Source of the DNA: Prosthecobacter debontii
GTDB taxonomy: Bacteria; Verrucomicrobiota; Verrucomicrobiia; Verrucomicrobiales; Verrucomicrobiaceae
DNA: 64,000 bases
Assembly (NCBI RefSeq): GCF_900167535.1
Contig: NZ_FUYE01000013.1
Location: 62,001 to 126,000, forward strand
Direction of reading: 5' to 3'
The notes beneath the pieces are model-generated. The model did no database searches. It was not told the DNA's origin and worked only from the letters and a program-made list of their open reading frames with translations. Positions 17,001 through 25,715 of this stretch are shown in pieces. How positions within the stretch are numbered: the first letter of the stretch is position 1; each line of letters begins with the position of its first letter. The translations under genes were made by a program, and so were the position numbers.

Positions 17001-17843
17001 GAGCGTGAGCGCTTCTACGGATTCCGTGCCCACAGAGGACGCAGAGACGACCATTCGGCCATTGCTGGTGCCCCAGGTTGTATCCGCGATTCCAGCAGTG
17101 GTTAACCTGCCTATATAGTGATTGATGCCGCTGCTGGTGCCGCCATAGAGGATCTTACCGTCGGCCTGGAGGCAAACGCAGCGCGCTGTTTGCAGGCCGG
17201 CCCCACTGAAAATGTAATAGCCTACGGAGTTCGCAAAGCTGGACTCGTGTGTGCCTCCAGAGGAGAACCGAAGGATCACTCCATCCGTATCTCCGCTGGA
17301 GCGGTAGAGATCCGCACTCACCACGATTTTGCCATCGCTTTGGAGGGCCATGCCCGTCACGGTTGGCGCAAAAGTGAAGCTGTAAGAATTGAATGAGAAG
17401 GAGCTGTCTATCTGCCCATTACTGAGAAAGCGGGCCACAAACACCGATGTACCGTAATCGCCTGCGACGAGAATCCTTCCCGTTGAAAGCACTTTCACCG
17501 CACGGATGGTGTAGTTGTTTGCAGGCAAGGGACTATACAGGGCATAACCATTCGAACCAAACTCGGTGTCGAGATCTCCATTCGATTTGAATTTGGCCAA
17601 GACCATTTTGTAACCGGCTCCACCAGCCCAGGAGTGGCCCGCGACGATCACACTATCATCGGGCAAAACAGCGAGCGCTTGTGCTGAGGAGGTGTAGCCT
17701 GGCAGGGTGGCGATGGCCTGACCATCCGAGCTAAAGGTGGTATCCGCAGTGCCCGCCGCAGGGGTCTGGCCATAGGTGCTCATCGTAACGAGGCTACAGG
17801 CAAATAGACTGAGCAGTGTGCGGAGAGGAGAAAGGCTTCTCAT
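14043..17843 (-). CDS. large secreted delta-60 repeat and Ig-like domain protein
   Basis: The 1266-residue product starts with a signal peptide (to about residue 25, TYGQ). Residues about 30-430 are delta-60 repeats: each has DSVIVAGHS-, GRILVAGDYG- or GKIVVSADLY-like strands followed by a D-x-x-F/W-x-x-x-G end (DTEFGSNGYA, DTTWGTSNGR, DATFSEDGFL). Residues about 430-800 hold four Ig-like modules with the pattern YSWYKNG...NEGSYHVEVSN. Residues about 800-870 look like a cadherin-like/He_PIG putative-Ig module (YEWPLPLPETASGLEVKGLP). The last 390 residues are beta-rich and repeat a short motif. It is likely extracellular or surface-attached; no catalytic site is seen. Such proteins are common in Verrucomicrobia. 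Confidence 0.85.
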   Translation of the reverse strand: MRSLSPLRTLLSLFACSLVTMSTYGQTPAAGTADTTFSSDGQAIATLPGYTSSAQALAVLPDDSVIVAGHSWAGGAGYKMVLAKFKSNGDLDTEFGSNGYALYSPLPANNYTIRAVKVLSTGRILVAGDYGTSVFVARFLSNGQIDSSFSFNSYSFTFAPTVTGMALQSDGKIVVSADLYRSSGDTDGVILRFSSGGTHESSFANSVGYYIFSGAGLQTARCVCLQADGKILYGGTSSGINHYIGRLTTAGIADTTWGTSNGRMVVSASSVGTESVEALTLDNNGNIMVLVANAATGEANDVVLTRRSSNGAVDATFSEDGFLVTTLGGSESQPTDLLIQADGRILVVGRQPSGVLTAQVKLRRFEWNGDVDTTWGTDGLSAHTVGTGAALVVEAALDSAQRVVIASQATEGSFLQGLAALRLNPGAPVPELALTITQSPQSQSVNVGSSVTLDVTVDHAGILPVIYSWYKNGTTLLSRGSQSSYTFNSVTTSNEGSYHVEVSNGQGKKISNTATLTVRQPPNLSSFPQGEVGLLQNSSSSLTVVVTGRQPFTYRWYRDNELVSTQGPMYFSYSNYSFTNVTPSIEGSYHVVISNSDGEQTSETATVKVLPDPSVAGEQDVLITLGEPIFLSPTFLTRYEYRLSWTKNGKAIKSQTPSEASFYISEASLADAGNYKAIIKTLVGSAESDPMQVAIVNPRAKTWVASKGKKFSLSIPTAGSGLTFQWFKGSTPVTGLKAGTPQLDFTTAEEVDADNYTCQIWLGEKTLITEVQTLKVVDSVPTLDELSLPDAYIGVAYEWPLPLPETASGLEVKGLPAGLSFSQETQAISGVPTKVGTAQVSITAINPIGRSTTIKTNLNVMPLRDGISGRFYGPLNTGEAEGMIDIQITASGAYTGKLSLSKMYGQVIKSSFKGQLTTSVPTGEEPNAYTGTSELSLKGYYAKTGLATIRISVTPEALSGDMDIPYDSDGYLETDSASFYTLHCPWQKSSPLGAAHLGVFNINMPRSYYGSMPEGTGYARVTTTAAGILSQTGKLADGTSFTTSGPVTKDFTSYGITFLYKNLGRYSYDFQLLPGTSGPEYLNASVAGSFRWRKNFLSFKGQKNYPLSFDGQQSITGGGKYLKPTHPELGGLMMNLVEAPLNVYIDGPYGSTTATLTSSHTIRFDPSEEVNPAGMRSVKFSAATGLFSGSGKFIEYNEYYDEETGEPYYKPLVRSHTCEGLVIREPDSLGSSAGGFSLLDEWQYFDELEKTIKLKVSYPVSIYSNH

Positions 17844-17978
17844 GGGATAGGTGTCCGCCCGTAAAGGATAATTTCAGTGAGGGCAAGATAATTCATTATC
17901 CATGTCACAACTCCGCAATCTTCGCCATCCGCTCACCCGTATCTTGCAAACTTGGGCAGTCCTCGCTATCCCCTTGGG

Positions 17979-18983
17979 ATGACCCTTACCCCTGAAAGCC
18001 GCATTCTCGTCACCGGTGGCGCCGGATTCATTGGCAGCGCCCTTGTCTGGGAGCTCAACCGCCGCGGCTGCGAAAACATCATCGTTTCAGACCGTCTCTG
18101 CACGGACGAGAAGTGGAAAAATCTCGTGCCGCTTCGCTTCCATGATTATGTGGATGGTGGGGATCTGGAGAAGCACATCCGCACCTCCCCCGACAGCCTG
18201 GGCCACTTCGATGTGATCTTGCATCTGGGCGCCTGCTCGGCGACCACCGAGAAGGATGCGGACTACCTGATGCGCAATAACTATGAGCTGACCAAGATCC
18301 TGTGTCAGTGGGCCCTGAGCCATGGCACGCGTTTCGTGTATGCCTCCTCAGCCGCTACCTATGGCGATGGTGAGTGCGGGATGGATGATCAGATGGCGGA
18401 CCTGCATTGCCTGCGCCCGCTGAACATGTATGGTTATTCCAAGCACCTCTTCGACCTGCACGCCAAGCGCACGGGCATGCTCAACCAGGTGGCGGGCATG
18501 AAATACTTCAATGTCTATGGCCCGAACGAAGACCACAAAGCCGACATGCGCAGCGTGGTGCATAAGGCCTATGGGCAGATCCTCAACACCGGAAAGGTGC
18601 AGCTCTTCAAATCCCATCGCCCCGACTACAAGGACGGGGAGCAGATGCGTGACTTCCTCTATGTGAAGGATGCCATCCAGATGACCCTCCATTTGGCTGA
18701 AAACACCGGAGCCAACGGTCTCTTCAATCTTGGCTCCGGCCAAGCCCATACGTGGGTGCAACTCGTGCAGGCCATCTTTGCCGCCCTGGGTAAGGAGCCT
18801 AACATTGAGTTTGTGGAGATGCCGGAACACCTCAAATCCAAATACCAGTATTACACCTGTGCAGACATCGCCAAGCTGCGCAGTTCCGGTTACACCCAAG
18901 AGCTTTACACTCTGAATGAAGCTGTGCGCGACTATGTGCAGGGCTATCTGATCGGTGACAAGCGCCTCGGTGACGAGGCCTGA
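17979..18983 (+). CDS. hldD: ADP-L-glycero-D-manno-heptose 6-epimerase
   Basis: The 334-residue short-chain epimerase has GGAGFIG at residues 13-19 for NADP binding, the catalytic tyrosine and lysine in Y151-G-Y-S-K155, and the HldD-specific segments HLGACSATTEKD, YASSAATYGDG and FNVYGPNEDHKADMRSV. It converts ADP-D-glycero- to ADP-L-glycero-D-manno-heptose for the LPS inner core, implying an LPS-bearing outer membrane. The other heptose genes are not in the window. The start at 17979 was chosen because it gives the usual N-terminus directly before the Rossmann strand. Confidence 0.93.
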   Translation: MTLTPESRILVTGGAGFIGSALVWELNRRGCENIIVSDRLCTDEKWKNLVPLRFHDYVDGGDLEKHIRTSPDSLGHFDVILHLGACSATTEKDADYLMRNNYELTKILCQWALSHGTRFVYASSAATYGDGECGMDDQMADLHCLRPLNMYGYSKHLFDLHAKRTGMLNQVAGMKYFNVYGPNEDHKADMRSVVHKAYGQILNTGKVQLFKSHRPDYKDGEQMRDFLYVKDAIQMTLHLAENTGANGLFNLGSGQAHTWVQLVQAIFAALGKEPNIEFVEMPEHLKSKYQYYTCADIAKLRSSGYTQELYTLNEAVRDYVQGYLIGDKRLGDEA

Positions 18984-18987
18984 TCCT

Positions 18988-19839
18988 CTAACGCTGCGGT
19001 TGCTCGTCCCGTTGAGGTTCGGGCCTTGGTTTCACATCTGGCGAACCTGGGCCTGGACCACCGTCCTTATTGCCATCGGCGGCACGACGCTCGCGGGCGT
19101 TTTGGAACTCTTTGAAAATCGCTTCCCGATACACCTCGCGCAGCTTCTGGGTGGCTTGGACGCGTTCTTCGCCTGTGGAGCTTTCCAGCTTGGCCAGGGC
19201 TTCCTGCACCTGGGGGAAGGTCATCACGCGCTCATGCAGCTTGCGGGTTTCGTCCCGGCGTTCAGGTCGGGAAAAACTCTGCAACTCCATGCCCATGCGC
19301 CGCACCATCACCTTCGGAAAGTCAGGGGAGTCGGTGGCGGGGAGTCGAGGCAGCTCTCGCGGATCGAAGTGATCTTTCGGCTCGATGCGTTCGAGGATCG
19401 CCGCGGCTTCGGGGTCGATCTTGGTTAGGGATTCCCGGATCGTATCGCGCATCTCCTCATTGGCACGCATGGCCTTATCTTTGGCCGCGATCACCTCGGG
19501 GCGGCTCCAGACTTTATCCAGGGCCTCACGCACGCGCTTTTTATCTTCTTCCGGGAGTTTATCAAAGGCGTCATGGCGCATCGGGGGGCGGCCACCAAAG
19601 CCGGGCATGCCACTGCCGCCTCCACCACGTCGGTCGCCACGATCCCCCCCTCGGTCCCAGTCCCGCTTGGAGTCACGCTCGCCGCCTTTTGGGGGCCCGA
19701 AGTGGGGCGGCGGTGGGGGCATGCCTTCACGGTCCCCCTTCGGCGGTGCGGCCGGTGGTTCGGCGTGCAGAGCCGTCGCAGTCAGAAGCGTCAGCAGGGC
19801 AGGGAGAGCCAGGAGAGATTTCATGCGGGTAGTTTTCAT
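18988..19839 (-). CDS. periplasmic Pro/Gly/Arg-rich protein, unknown function
   Basis: The 283-residue product has a signal peptide (MKSLLALPALLTLLTATALHA after MKTTR), then a low-complexity Pro/Gly/Asp/Arg stretch (residues about 30-90, including PPPPPHFGPP and GGDRGDRRGGGGSG). A charged helical domain follows, with several R/E-rich helices (EEDKKRVREALDKVW, RDETRKLHERVMTF). The C-terminus is again Pro-rich. The helical part recalls periplasmic Spy/CpxP-like proteins, but no LTxxQ motif is visible, so this is only a resemblance. It is convergent with hldD, with a 4-bp gap. Start at 19839 or 19824. Confidence 0.7.
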   Translation of the reverse strand: MKTTRMKSLLALPALLTLLTATALHAEPPAAPPKGDREGMPPPPPHFGPPKGGERDSKRDWDRGGDRGDRRGGGGSGMPGFGGRPPMRHDAFDKLPEEDKKRVREALDKVWSRPEVIAAKDKAMRANEEMRDTIRESLTKIDPEAAAILERIEPKDHFDPRELPRLPATDSPDFPKVMVRRMGMELQSFSRPERRDETRKLHERVMTFPQVQEALAKLESSTGEERVQATQKLREVYREAIFKEFQNARERRAADGNKDGGPGPGSPDVKPRPEPQRDEQPQR

Positions 19840-19961
19840 GGGATCGCTAGGGGTGCAACCTCGGAACCCGAGTTCCCGAAGTTCAGTCTCCATGAACCCG
19901 GCTCAGTCCTCAGAGTTGCGCAGGGTCTGACTCTTTCTGCCACGGCACCGGCCCGAAGAAA

Positions 19962-19987
19962 AAGCCGCGCTCGTTCAAGCGCGGCTT
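19962..19987 (-). terminator. intrinsic terminator of the isomerase/epimerase gene
   Basis: AAGCCGCGCT-CGTTCA-AGCGCGGCTT is a perfect 10-bp stem; on the minus strand it is followed by a T-tract. It lies 37 bp past the stop at 20024. Confidence 0.85.
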
Positions 19988-20023
19988 CAGGTGGCTGTCG
20001 TCGTCAGACGTCGGCCCGAGGGA

Positions 20024-20941
20024 TCAGCCCAGCTTGGCGCCTAGCTTGTTCAGCATGGCTTCGAGCTGCTTGCCGTATTTGATGTAGCTGTCGTATTGCT
20101 CCTTGGCCTTCTGCTCAGGGGAGAGATCATCGGCGGCACCGGCTCCGTGGAAGACTACGGCCACGTGGGGCTCGATGCTGATGTAGCCTTCATAGCCGGT
20201 CTCCACGAGGTCCTTCATGATGCGCTCCGTCTGGCCTTCGCCTTCGCCTGGGTAGGTGTAAACCGCGTCATTTTTGGCCTTGTCCCAGATGCCATCTTTC
20301 ACGTGTACGTGTGCCATGAAAGGCTTGATTGCCTGATACATGGCCCAGGCGTCCTGCTTCTGGCCGGGGCGATCACGGTCATCGATGAAGACCGGGTTAC
20401 CGGTATCAAACACCCACTTCATCCCTGGCACCGCCTCGGCCATGCGCTGCACGTAGGTCGGGCTCATGCCACCCCAGTTCATGCAGTTTTCGTGAACGAC
20501 GGTCAGACCGGCATCGGTAAAGCGCTTGTTGATCTCGATCATGCGTTTGATGCGCTCCGGAGCGAATTGCTCTTCTAGATCCTTGCCCGCGTCGTCCTTG
20601 CAGACGGCATAGGACATCACGCGAATCAGCTTGGCCCCCAGCTTCTGCATGCGTGGGATGGCGCGGCTGATCTCCGCCTCGGTGATGCTGAAGTCATCGG
20701 TGATCTTCTTGGCCCAGTTACCGATCAGGGAGCCAAAGCCGCTCACCTTCATGTTCTTCTCGGCCAGGCGTGCCACGACTTTGTCGAAAACCGCGTCAGG
20801 GATCTCATGCAGGTTCCCCTTCACACCGTCGAACTCCACCACACGGGCCTCGATGCTGTCCCAGCCAAGTTCCTGGTGGGCCTGGATTTGCACGTCCAGA
20901 GACGCGCCTGCTTCATCTGCGATGCCGGTGAGTTTGATCAT
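20024..20941 (-). CDS. sugar phosphate isomerase/epimerase (xylose-isomerase-like TIM barrel)
   Basis: The 305-residue cytoplasmic protein fits the AP_endonuc_2/xylose isomerase-like fold (PF01261). Metal and active-site positions are seen in VVHENCMNWGG, MKWVFDTGNPVF, FMAHVHVKDGI and GYEGYISIEPHV, giving the usual E, D, H, E ligand set. Members act on hydroxypyruvate, inosose or keto-sugars; the substrate cannot be named. It has no signal peptide, unlike the second homologue at 53678. Start at 20941, next to a C-rich leader. Confidence 0.85.
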   Translation of the reverse strand: MIKLTGIADEAGASLDVQIQAHQELGWDSIEARVVEFDGVKGNLHEIPDAVFDKVVARLAEKNMKVSGFGSLIGNWAKKITDDFSITEAEISRAIPRMQKLGAKLIRVMSYAVCKDDAGKDLEEQFAPERIKRMIEINKRFTDAGLTVVHENCMNWGGMSPTYVQRMAEAVPGMKWVFDTGNPVFIDDRDRPGQKQDAWAMYQAIKPFMAHVHVKDGIWDKAKNDAVYTYPGEGEGQTERIMKDLVETGYEGYISIEPHVAVVFHGAGAADDLSPEQKAKEQYDSYIKYGKQLEAMLNKLGAKLG

Positions 20942-21185
20942 GGTTTAGAAAAACGGGGGTTGGGGGTGAACTGAAAGGATACGAAAGGAAAGGGAACCCA
21001 TTCTTTAGAGGCATATACGCCCCCTGGCAAGTCACCGTGGCAATACAGAAAGCGCCTGAAGGTGTCGTTTGGTGTTGGGAGCCCAGACCAAACCCTTGCG
21101 CTTTTGGGGCTGGGGCGGTGATTTTTGGAGTGAGTTAACTCCTCCGACTAATCTGTATACGGGCTGTGCAGGCTACTTTCGGGGA

Positions 21186-24065
21186 TCACATCTTCCTCCG
21201 TTTCTCTACGGCTTTGCGGATGGAGCCTTCGACTTCCACCCATGCTGTCGATGGGTGATCGAAGTGAAAGATACACTTGGCATCTCGGGTAGCGCATTGG
21301 AGCTTCTTGAGTTGGGATTCCAGGGCGTGAGTAGTATCTAAATCGGAGCGTTCCAGCGGCACCCAGATCACGCTGCATTCGTTTTTGTCGGAGCGTTCCA
21401 GGGCAATGCGTAGTTCCGTTTCCTGGATGAATTTCGAGACTCTCGCGGCGGTGGTATAAAACAGCAGCACGATATCGGCTTTGTTCAGGGCATCGAGTAT
21501 ACCTGTCTCCCAGCATTCCCCGGCGATGAGATCGCGATCCTGCCAAACCTGGATGTAACCGCGCTGGCTCAGTAGCGTCAGGTGCGGCTTGATCGGAGCG
21601 ATCTCCTTTTCATTCGCATGGGCATAGCTGATGAAGAGTTGCATGCGCTTCTCGGGTTCGGGCCCGGTGGCGATGCGCGACTCTTTGCTTTCCACCGTGT
21701 CCAGGGTTTCCACAACGGGCAGCTTGATGCGTTTGGCTTCGGCTCCTTCGCCCACGGTGATCTTCATCGTGTCGTCTTCATCTCGCTCAGCCAGTCGCAG
21801 GTCTTGCATGGCGACCCACTTTTCCGGGTCATTCACCGCCTGCACTTCCTCGACTGCGGGCACCTTCCCATGCAAGGTCACGAGATGGGATCGGATGATG
21901 TCAAACAAACCCTGCCTCTGCTCATCGGGGCCGCCGATCACTTCCACGGTGGTTTGCCTTTGCGAGCGATCCAGCCGCACCAGAGCTTGGCAACCATTCC
22001 ACACCAGCACCACGCCACTGCGCCAGCGCCATTCGGGGTGAGGTTGGCTCAGTTCATGGGTGCGCACGATCAGGCGAGGCAGCAGCCCTGGTGGCAAAGC
22101 TTCGGGGTAGGTATAGCGCAGTCTCTTGACGTCTTTGCCACGGAACTCCATGAACGCCGCAGGCTGAACCTCCGGCAACAGTTCGGGAATGAGCCAGCGC
22201 GTTGGCTCGGCGTCTTTGGTTGTAGGCAGGGCAAAGGCCACTTCAAATTTCTCCATCAGCTCCAGCACAAAGCCATGTTTCTCGGCGGGGTAATCCTTGG
22301 CCAGTAGTGCTTTCGCTAACCAACTCTTCTCCAACACGCCGCAGCAGTCTTGCTTCTGCGCATAACGTAGCAGGCCGTAAATGCCCTCCGTCACCCACTG
22401 CGGTTTCAGCACGCTGGTGTGTTTCAGCCGATGATGATCGCGGAAGTTCAGGGCAATGCCTAGCCGGTGCAGGTTTTGGGCGAGGCTGTCCTGCTGATCC
22501 TCTTCGGGCACATCGTGCCTAGTGCAGAGCTTTTGATAATCCTTGTAGTCCAGATAGCTCTCCTCAGTCTGCCCCAGCTCTTCTTTGATTCGGTGCCACT
22601 TTTTAGGCACGCCTGCCCACACATGCTCCATCTGATCCACGGTCTTCTCCAGCGAGGTGCGCAGTTCCTGGATACCTAACCGCGTCTTCGCATCGGTTTC
22701 GACAAAACCGACGATCTGCGGGCAGCGTTCTTGCAGACGGAAACGATCTACGGAGAAGGGGTGTGAGGCATACTTATTCAGCACCACCAGGACCGGACTA
22801 TCCCCACCGAAGCTCTGGATGAAACGCAGCCAGTAGTCCGTCTCCAGCTCCCAATTCCCATCCCGCCCTTCCAGCACCAGCACGTACACACAGCGCTCGC
22901 TCAGGAAGATCTGATGCGTGCCGTGCAGAAACTCCTGGCCGCCGAAGTCCCAAGTGTGCGCTGTGGCTTCTCCCTGAGGACAATTCACGGGTAGGGGAAG
23001 TACGGTGATTCCCGGAGTTTCTTGTTCATTCCGGTCATGCGGCTTATCGCGCAGAGCTTTAAGCAAGGAGGTCTTCCCCACCCGTCCCCTTCCTACCATC
23101 AGCAGCCGCACTTCCTGCATCGGCTCGGTACCTTGGGTTTGCTGGGCGAAGTAGTAATCCAGAATCGCCTTCGGGGAGGCTGAAGGCATTTTCAGCATGA
23201 CAACTTCGTCCCACCTCGGACCCAGCACTTCTGAGGGCAGACTCAGGCCAGGATTACCATGTAGATAGAGACGTTTTAATGACTCAATTTGGTATAGCTC
23301 CGCTGGGAGTTTGGTCAGTGCCATATTTTGCAGCCACAGTTCTGAAAGAGCTGTGAGATTCCCCATCTCTGAAGGTAATCTATGGACTGGATTGTCGGAA
23401 ATGTTGAGGTTGGCGAGCTTCTTTAATCGCCCAATATCTTCTGGGATTGTGGTGATCTGATTGTCAGCGGGCCAGAATGTTTGCAGTTTTGTAAGATTCC
23501 CAAGTTGAGGGGGAAGTGACGTGAGCTTGTTAAACTGGATGTACAACGTCTGTAGAGATACGAGTTTTCCGATCTCCGGCGGCAGTCTTGTAAGCTGGTT
23601 GTCTGGGACGTCAAGCCTCCTCAGAGACTCGAGTTTTCCGATCTCTGGCGGCAGGCTCGTGAGCTGGTTTTCAGTGAGATTAAGTGTCGCCAGAGACTCG
23701 AGTTGACCTATCTCTGGCGGCAGACTCGTGAGCTGGTTTTGGGAGACATTAAGCGTCGTCAGGGATTGGAGTTTTCCGATCTCTGGTGGCAGGCTCGTGA
23801 GTAGATTGTTTTGGAGGTCAAGCCGCTTTAGAGCCTGAAGTTTTCCAATCTCCGGCGGCAGGCTCGTGAGCTTGTTCCTTTGAAGATGAAGCGTCTTCAG
23901 AGCGCGTAGCTCGCAAATCTCTGGCGGAAGTCGAGGAAGATTAAGGTCGCTTAAATCAAGTTGAGTTCCATGTTCCCCTTCACTCTTACAGTGCTCAATC
24001 CATAAAAATGCTTTGTTATAAGCTTCCAGCTCCCAAGAATTCATCGGTGCTTCCGGTGTCGCCAT
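21186..24065 (-). CDS. LRR-Roc-COR GTPase with a C-terminal TIR domain (prokaryotic Roco protein)
   Basis: The 959-residue product has ten or so 23-residue leucine-rich repeats (about 35-280, each with the LTSLPPEIGKL pattern). A Roc GTPase domain follows (about 318-480): P-loop GRGRVGKTS at 325-333, G3 WDFGGQE with D373, G4-like NKYA at 430-433. A COR region spans about 500-740 (EESYLDYKDYQKLC, LKPQWVTEGIYGLL). A TIR domain occupies about 806-955, starting LFISYAHANEKE and carrying GECWETGILDALNKADIVLLFY; E884 is the candidate NADase glutamate. The domain order makes a regulated NTP switch controlling an NAD-cleaving or signalling TIR output plausible, as in immune proteins. It has no operon partner. 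M1 or M8 may be the start. Confidence 0.88.
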   Translation of the reverse strand: MATPEAPMNSWELEAYNKAFLWIEHCKSEGEHGTQLDLSDLNLPRLPPEICELRALKTLHLQRNKLTSLPPEIGKLQALKRLDLQNNLLTSLPPEIGKLQSLTTLNVSQNQLTSLPPEIGQLESLATLNLTENQLTSLPPEIGKLESLRRLDVPDNQLTRLPPEIGKLVSLQTLYIQFNKLTSLPPQLGNLTKLQTFWPADNQITTIPEDIGRLKKLANLNISDNPVHRLPSEMGNLTALSELWLQNMALTKLPAELYQIESLKRLYLHGNPGLSLPSEVLGPRWDEVVMLKMPSASPKAILDYYFAQQTQGTEPMQEVRLLMVGRGRVGKTSLLKALRDKPHDRNEQETPGITVLPLPVNCPQGEATAHTWDFGGQEFLHGTHQIFLSERCVYVLVLEGRDGNWELETDYWLRFIQSFGGDSPVLVVLNKYASHPFSVDRFRLQERCPQIVGFVETDAKTRLGIQELRTSLEKTVDQMEHVWAGVPKKWHRIKEELGQTEESYLDYKDYQKLCTRHDVPEEDQQDSLAQNLHRLGIALNFRDHHRLKHTSVLKPQWVTEGIYGLLRYAQKQDCCGVLEKSWLAKALLAKDYPAEKHGFVLELMEKFEVAFALPTTKDAEPTRWLIPELLPEVQPAAFMEFRGKDVKRLRYTYPEALPPGLLPRLIVRTHELSQPHPEWRWRSGVVLVWNGCQALVRLDRSQRQTTVEVIGGPDEQRQGLFDIIRSHLVTLHGKVPAVEEVQAVNDPEKWVAMQDLRLAERDEDDTMKITVGEGAEAKRIKLPVVETLDTVESKESRIATGPEPEKRMQLFISYAHANEKEIAPIKPHLTLLSQRGYIQVWQDRDLIAGECWETGILDALNKADIVLLFYTTAARVSKFIQETELRIALERSDKNECSVIWVPLERSDLDTTHALESQLKKLQCATRDAKCIFHFDHPSTAWVEVEGSIRKAVEKRRKM

Positions 24066-24889
24066 GGGGGGATTTTGCAGGGGGCGGGTTGGGGTGGCAA
24101 GGGAAGAAGAATGACGAATGACGAATGATCCCGCATGCGGGAACGAATGATCCCGCGTGCGGAGGGCGGAAGATGGACGATAGAAGTCGGGATTCTCAAT
24201 AACTCGGTTTTCCCTTCATTTTGAAGGGCTTTGGGTCTCAAGAAGAGGCCACCACGTTTTTCCCACGCCAGGTGGACTGGCAATGCTGAGGGGTGGACGG
24301 CCCGTGCTGACGAGGGGAGTGATCAAGCAGCGAAGGGGAGGGCTGAGGCTGTGAAGGGGAGTCCAAACAGCGGAGGGGACGAGCCCGGGAGCGACGTGGA
24401 GTGCGCCGCCAGAGAGGTGGAGCGCCTGAGCAGGGGCGTGGAGGCCTGAAAAAGCAAGGTGGAGGGATGCTCCAGCCGAGGGGAGTGGGTGGGCGGAACC
24501 GGAGCGCACGCGTCTCGCGTGCAGACAGCGGCGTCCTCGCGGCTGTCCGTTCTAGCAAGTGGCGGCGAGTAGGACTGGCGCAGGAGTGAATGCGTGTCCT
24601 CACGGGATGATGAACCACTTATAGGCACTTATGGACACTCATGATTCTGGGACAGTATCCATTATTAGTGTCGATCCGTGACGACGCGTGGTTTGCTGCC
24701 TTGAATCCTGGGATCATGCCTCTGGGGAGGGTTTCCCCTCAAGGACGTCGGAAACGGCAAGCGAGACGCCCGCACTCCAGGTCCCGCCGCTGGCCGCTAT
24801 CTCCAACACGCTTCATCGAGCCTGCTTTTTTTGTTAAGCCTGTGTAAATCCCTTCTCACAACCGCAGGAGCACCTTTACAATAATCCCT
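24066..24889. other. 824-bp intergenic region with palindromes and a G-rich periodic tract
   Basis: No credible gene. Contents: two direct copies of GAATGATCCCGC-TGCGG near 24122-24164, the first containing CCCGCATGCGGG; a purine-rich tract with GGGGA at 24314, 24335, 24356 and 24375 (about 21-bp spacing); two adjacent hairpins at 24506-24547; and promoter space for the response-regulator operon before 24890. Open frames here have unlikely Pro/Ser/Arg-rich composition. Confidence 0.6.
24506..24547. repeat. pair of adjacent hairpins
   Basis: GCACGCG-TCT-CGCGTGC (24506-24522) is a perfect 7-bp stem with a three-base loop. It is followed at once by GACAGC...GCTGTC (24524-24547) with an inner CG/CG stem around TCCT. 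They are too far from both genes to be simple terminators and look like a dispersed palindromic repeat. Confidence 0.6.
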
Positions 24890-25660
24890 ATGTTTGCGGA
24901 TGTGGATCAGAGAGTTGGGCTGGCAGGTGAGCCGGGGAGGGGTGTGCCTGCAGAAGGGCTGACGCAGGTGCTGGTGATCGATGATGATAAGAAGCTCTGT
25001 GCGCTGATCCGCGACTACCTAACCCCGCTGGGCTATGCGGTGGAGATGGCCCACACGGGGCCGGAGGGGGTGGTGCGGGCACTGGAGCGGCCTTGGCATG
25101 CGGTGATCTTGGACCTGATGCTGCCGGGCTGTGATGGTTATGAGGTGCTGAAGCAGGTGCGGGCGAAGTCTCTGGTGCCGATCCTGATGCTGACGGCCCG
25201 TGGTGATGAGGCGGACCGGATCGTGGGCCTGGAGATGGGGGCGGATGATTACCTGCCAAAGACGTTTTCTTCCCGGGAACTGCTGGCGCGGCTGCGGGCG
25301 GTGACACGACGGGTGGCGCTAGCTCAGGCTGGCGCACCTGTGGAAAAGCCGGTGCGTGAACTGGTGGGCGGCCCGGTGCGGTTGAATCTGGATGCGCGGG
25401 TGGCCAGTCTGGAGGATCAGCCGCTGGTGCTGACGCCGGTGGAGTTTGACATCCTGGCGGCGCTGATGAAGTCGAAGGGGCGCATCCGCTCCAGAGAGGC
25501 TTTGATCGAGTCGCTCCGAGACCGGGAGTATGAGGTCTTTGATCGCAGCGTGGATGTGCACATCGCGGCGCTGAGGCGGAAGCTGGGGGATGATGCCCAT
25601 GAGCCGCGCTTCATCCGCACGGTGCGCAGCGCAGGCTACATGTTCATCGCGTCGGTTTGA
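24890..25660 (+). CDS. OmpR/PhoB-family response regulator
   Basis: The 256-residue product has a receiver domain (about 26-140): acidic pocket D31/D32 in VIDDD, phospho-acceptor D75 in AVILDLMLPG, T102 in LTARG and K124. The usual KPF is KTF here. A winged-helix effector domain fills the C-terminus (LTPVEFDILAALMKSKGRIRSREAL, then VDVHIAALRRKLGDD and IRTVRSAGYMF), typical of CpxR/OmpR regulators. The sensor kinase begins 55 bp downstream, forming one operon. The first 24 residues precede the fold; a GTG nearer the receiver domain (around 24948) is another possible start. Confidence 0.9.
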   Translation: MFADVDQRVGLAGEPGRGVPAEGLTQVLVIDDDKKLCALIRDYLTPLGYAVEMAHTGPEGVVRALERPWHAVILDLMLPGCDGYEVLKQVRAKSLVPILMLTARGDEADRIVGLEMGADDYLPKTFSSRELLARLRAVTRRVALAQAGAPVEKPVRELVGGPVRLNLDARVASLEDQPLVLTPVEFDILAALMKSKGRIRSREALIESLRDREYEVFDRSVDVHIAALRRKLGDDAHEPRFIRTVRSAGYMFIASV

Positions 25661-25715
25661 ATCCTGAAAACAAAGCTCAAGACTGATTACTGGAAACCGA
25701 TCCTGACTTTCCCTC

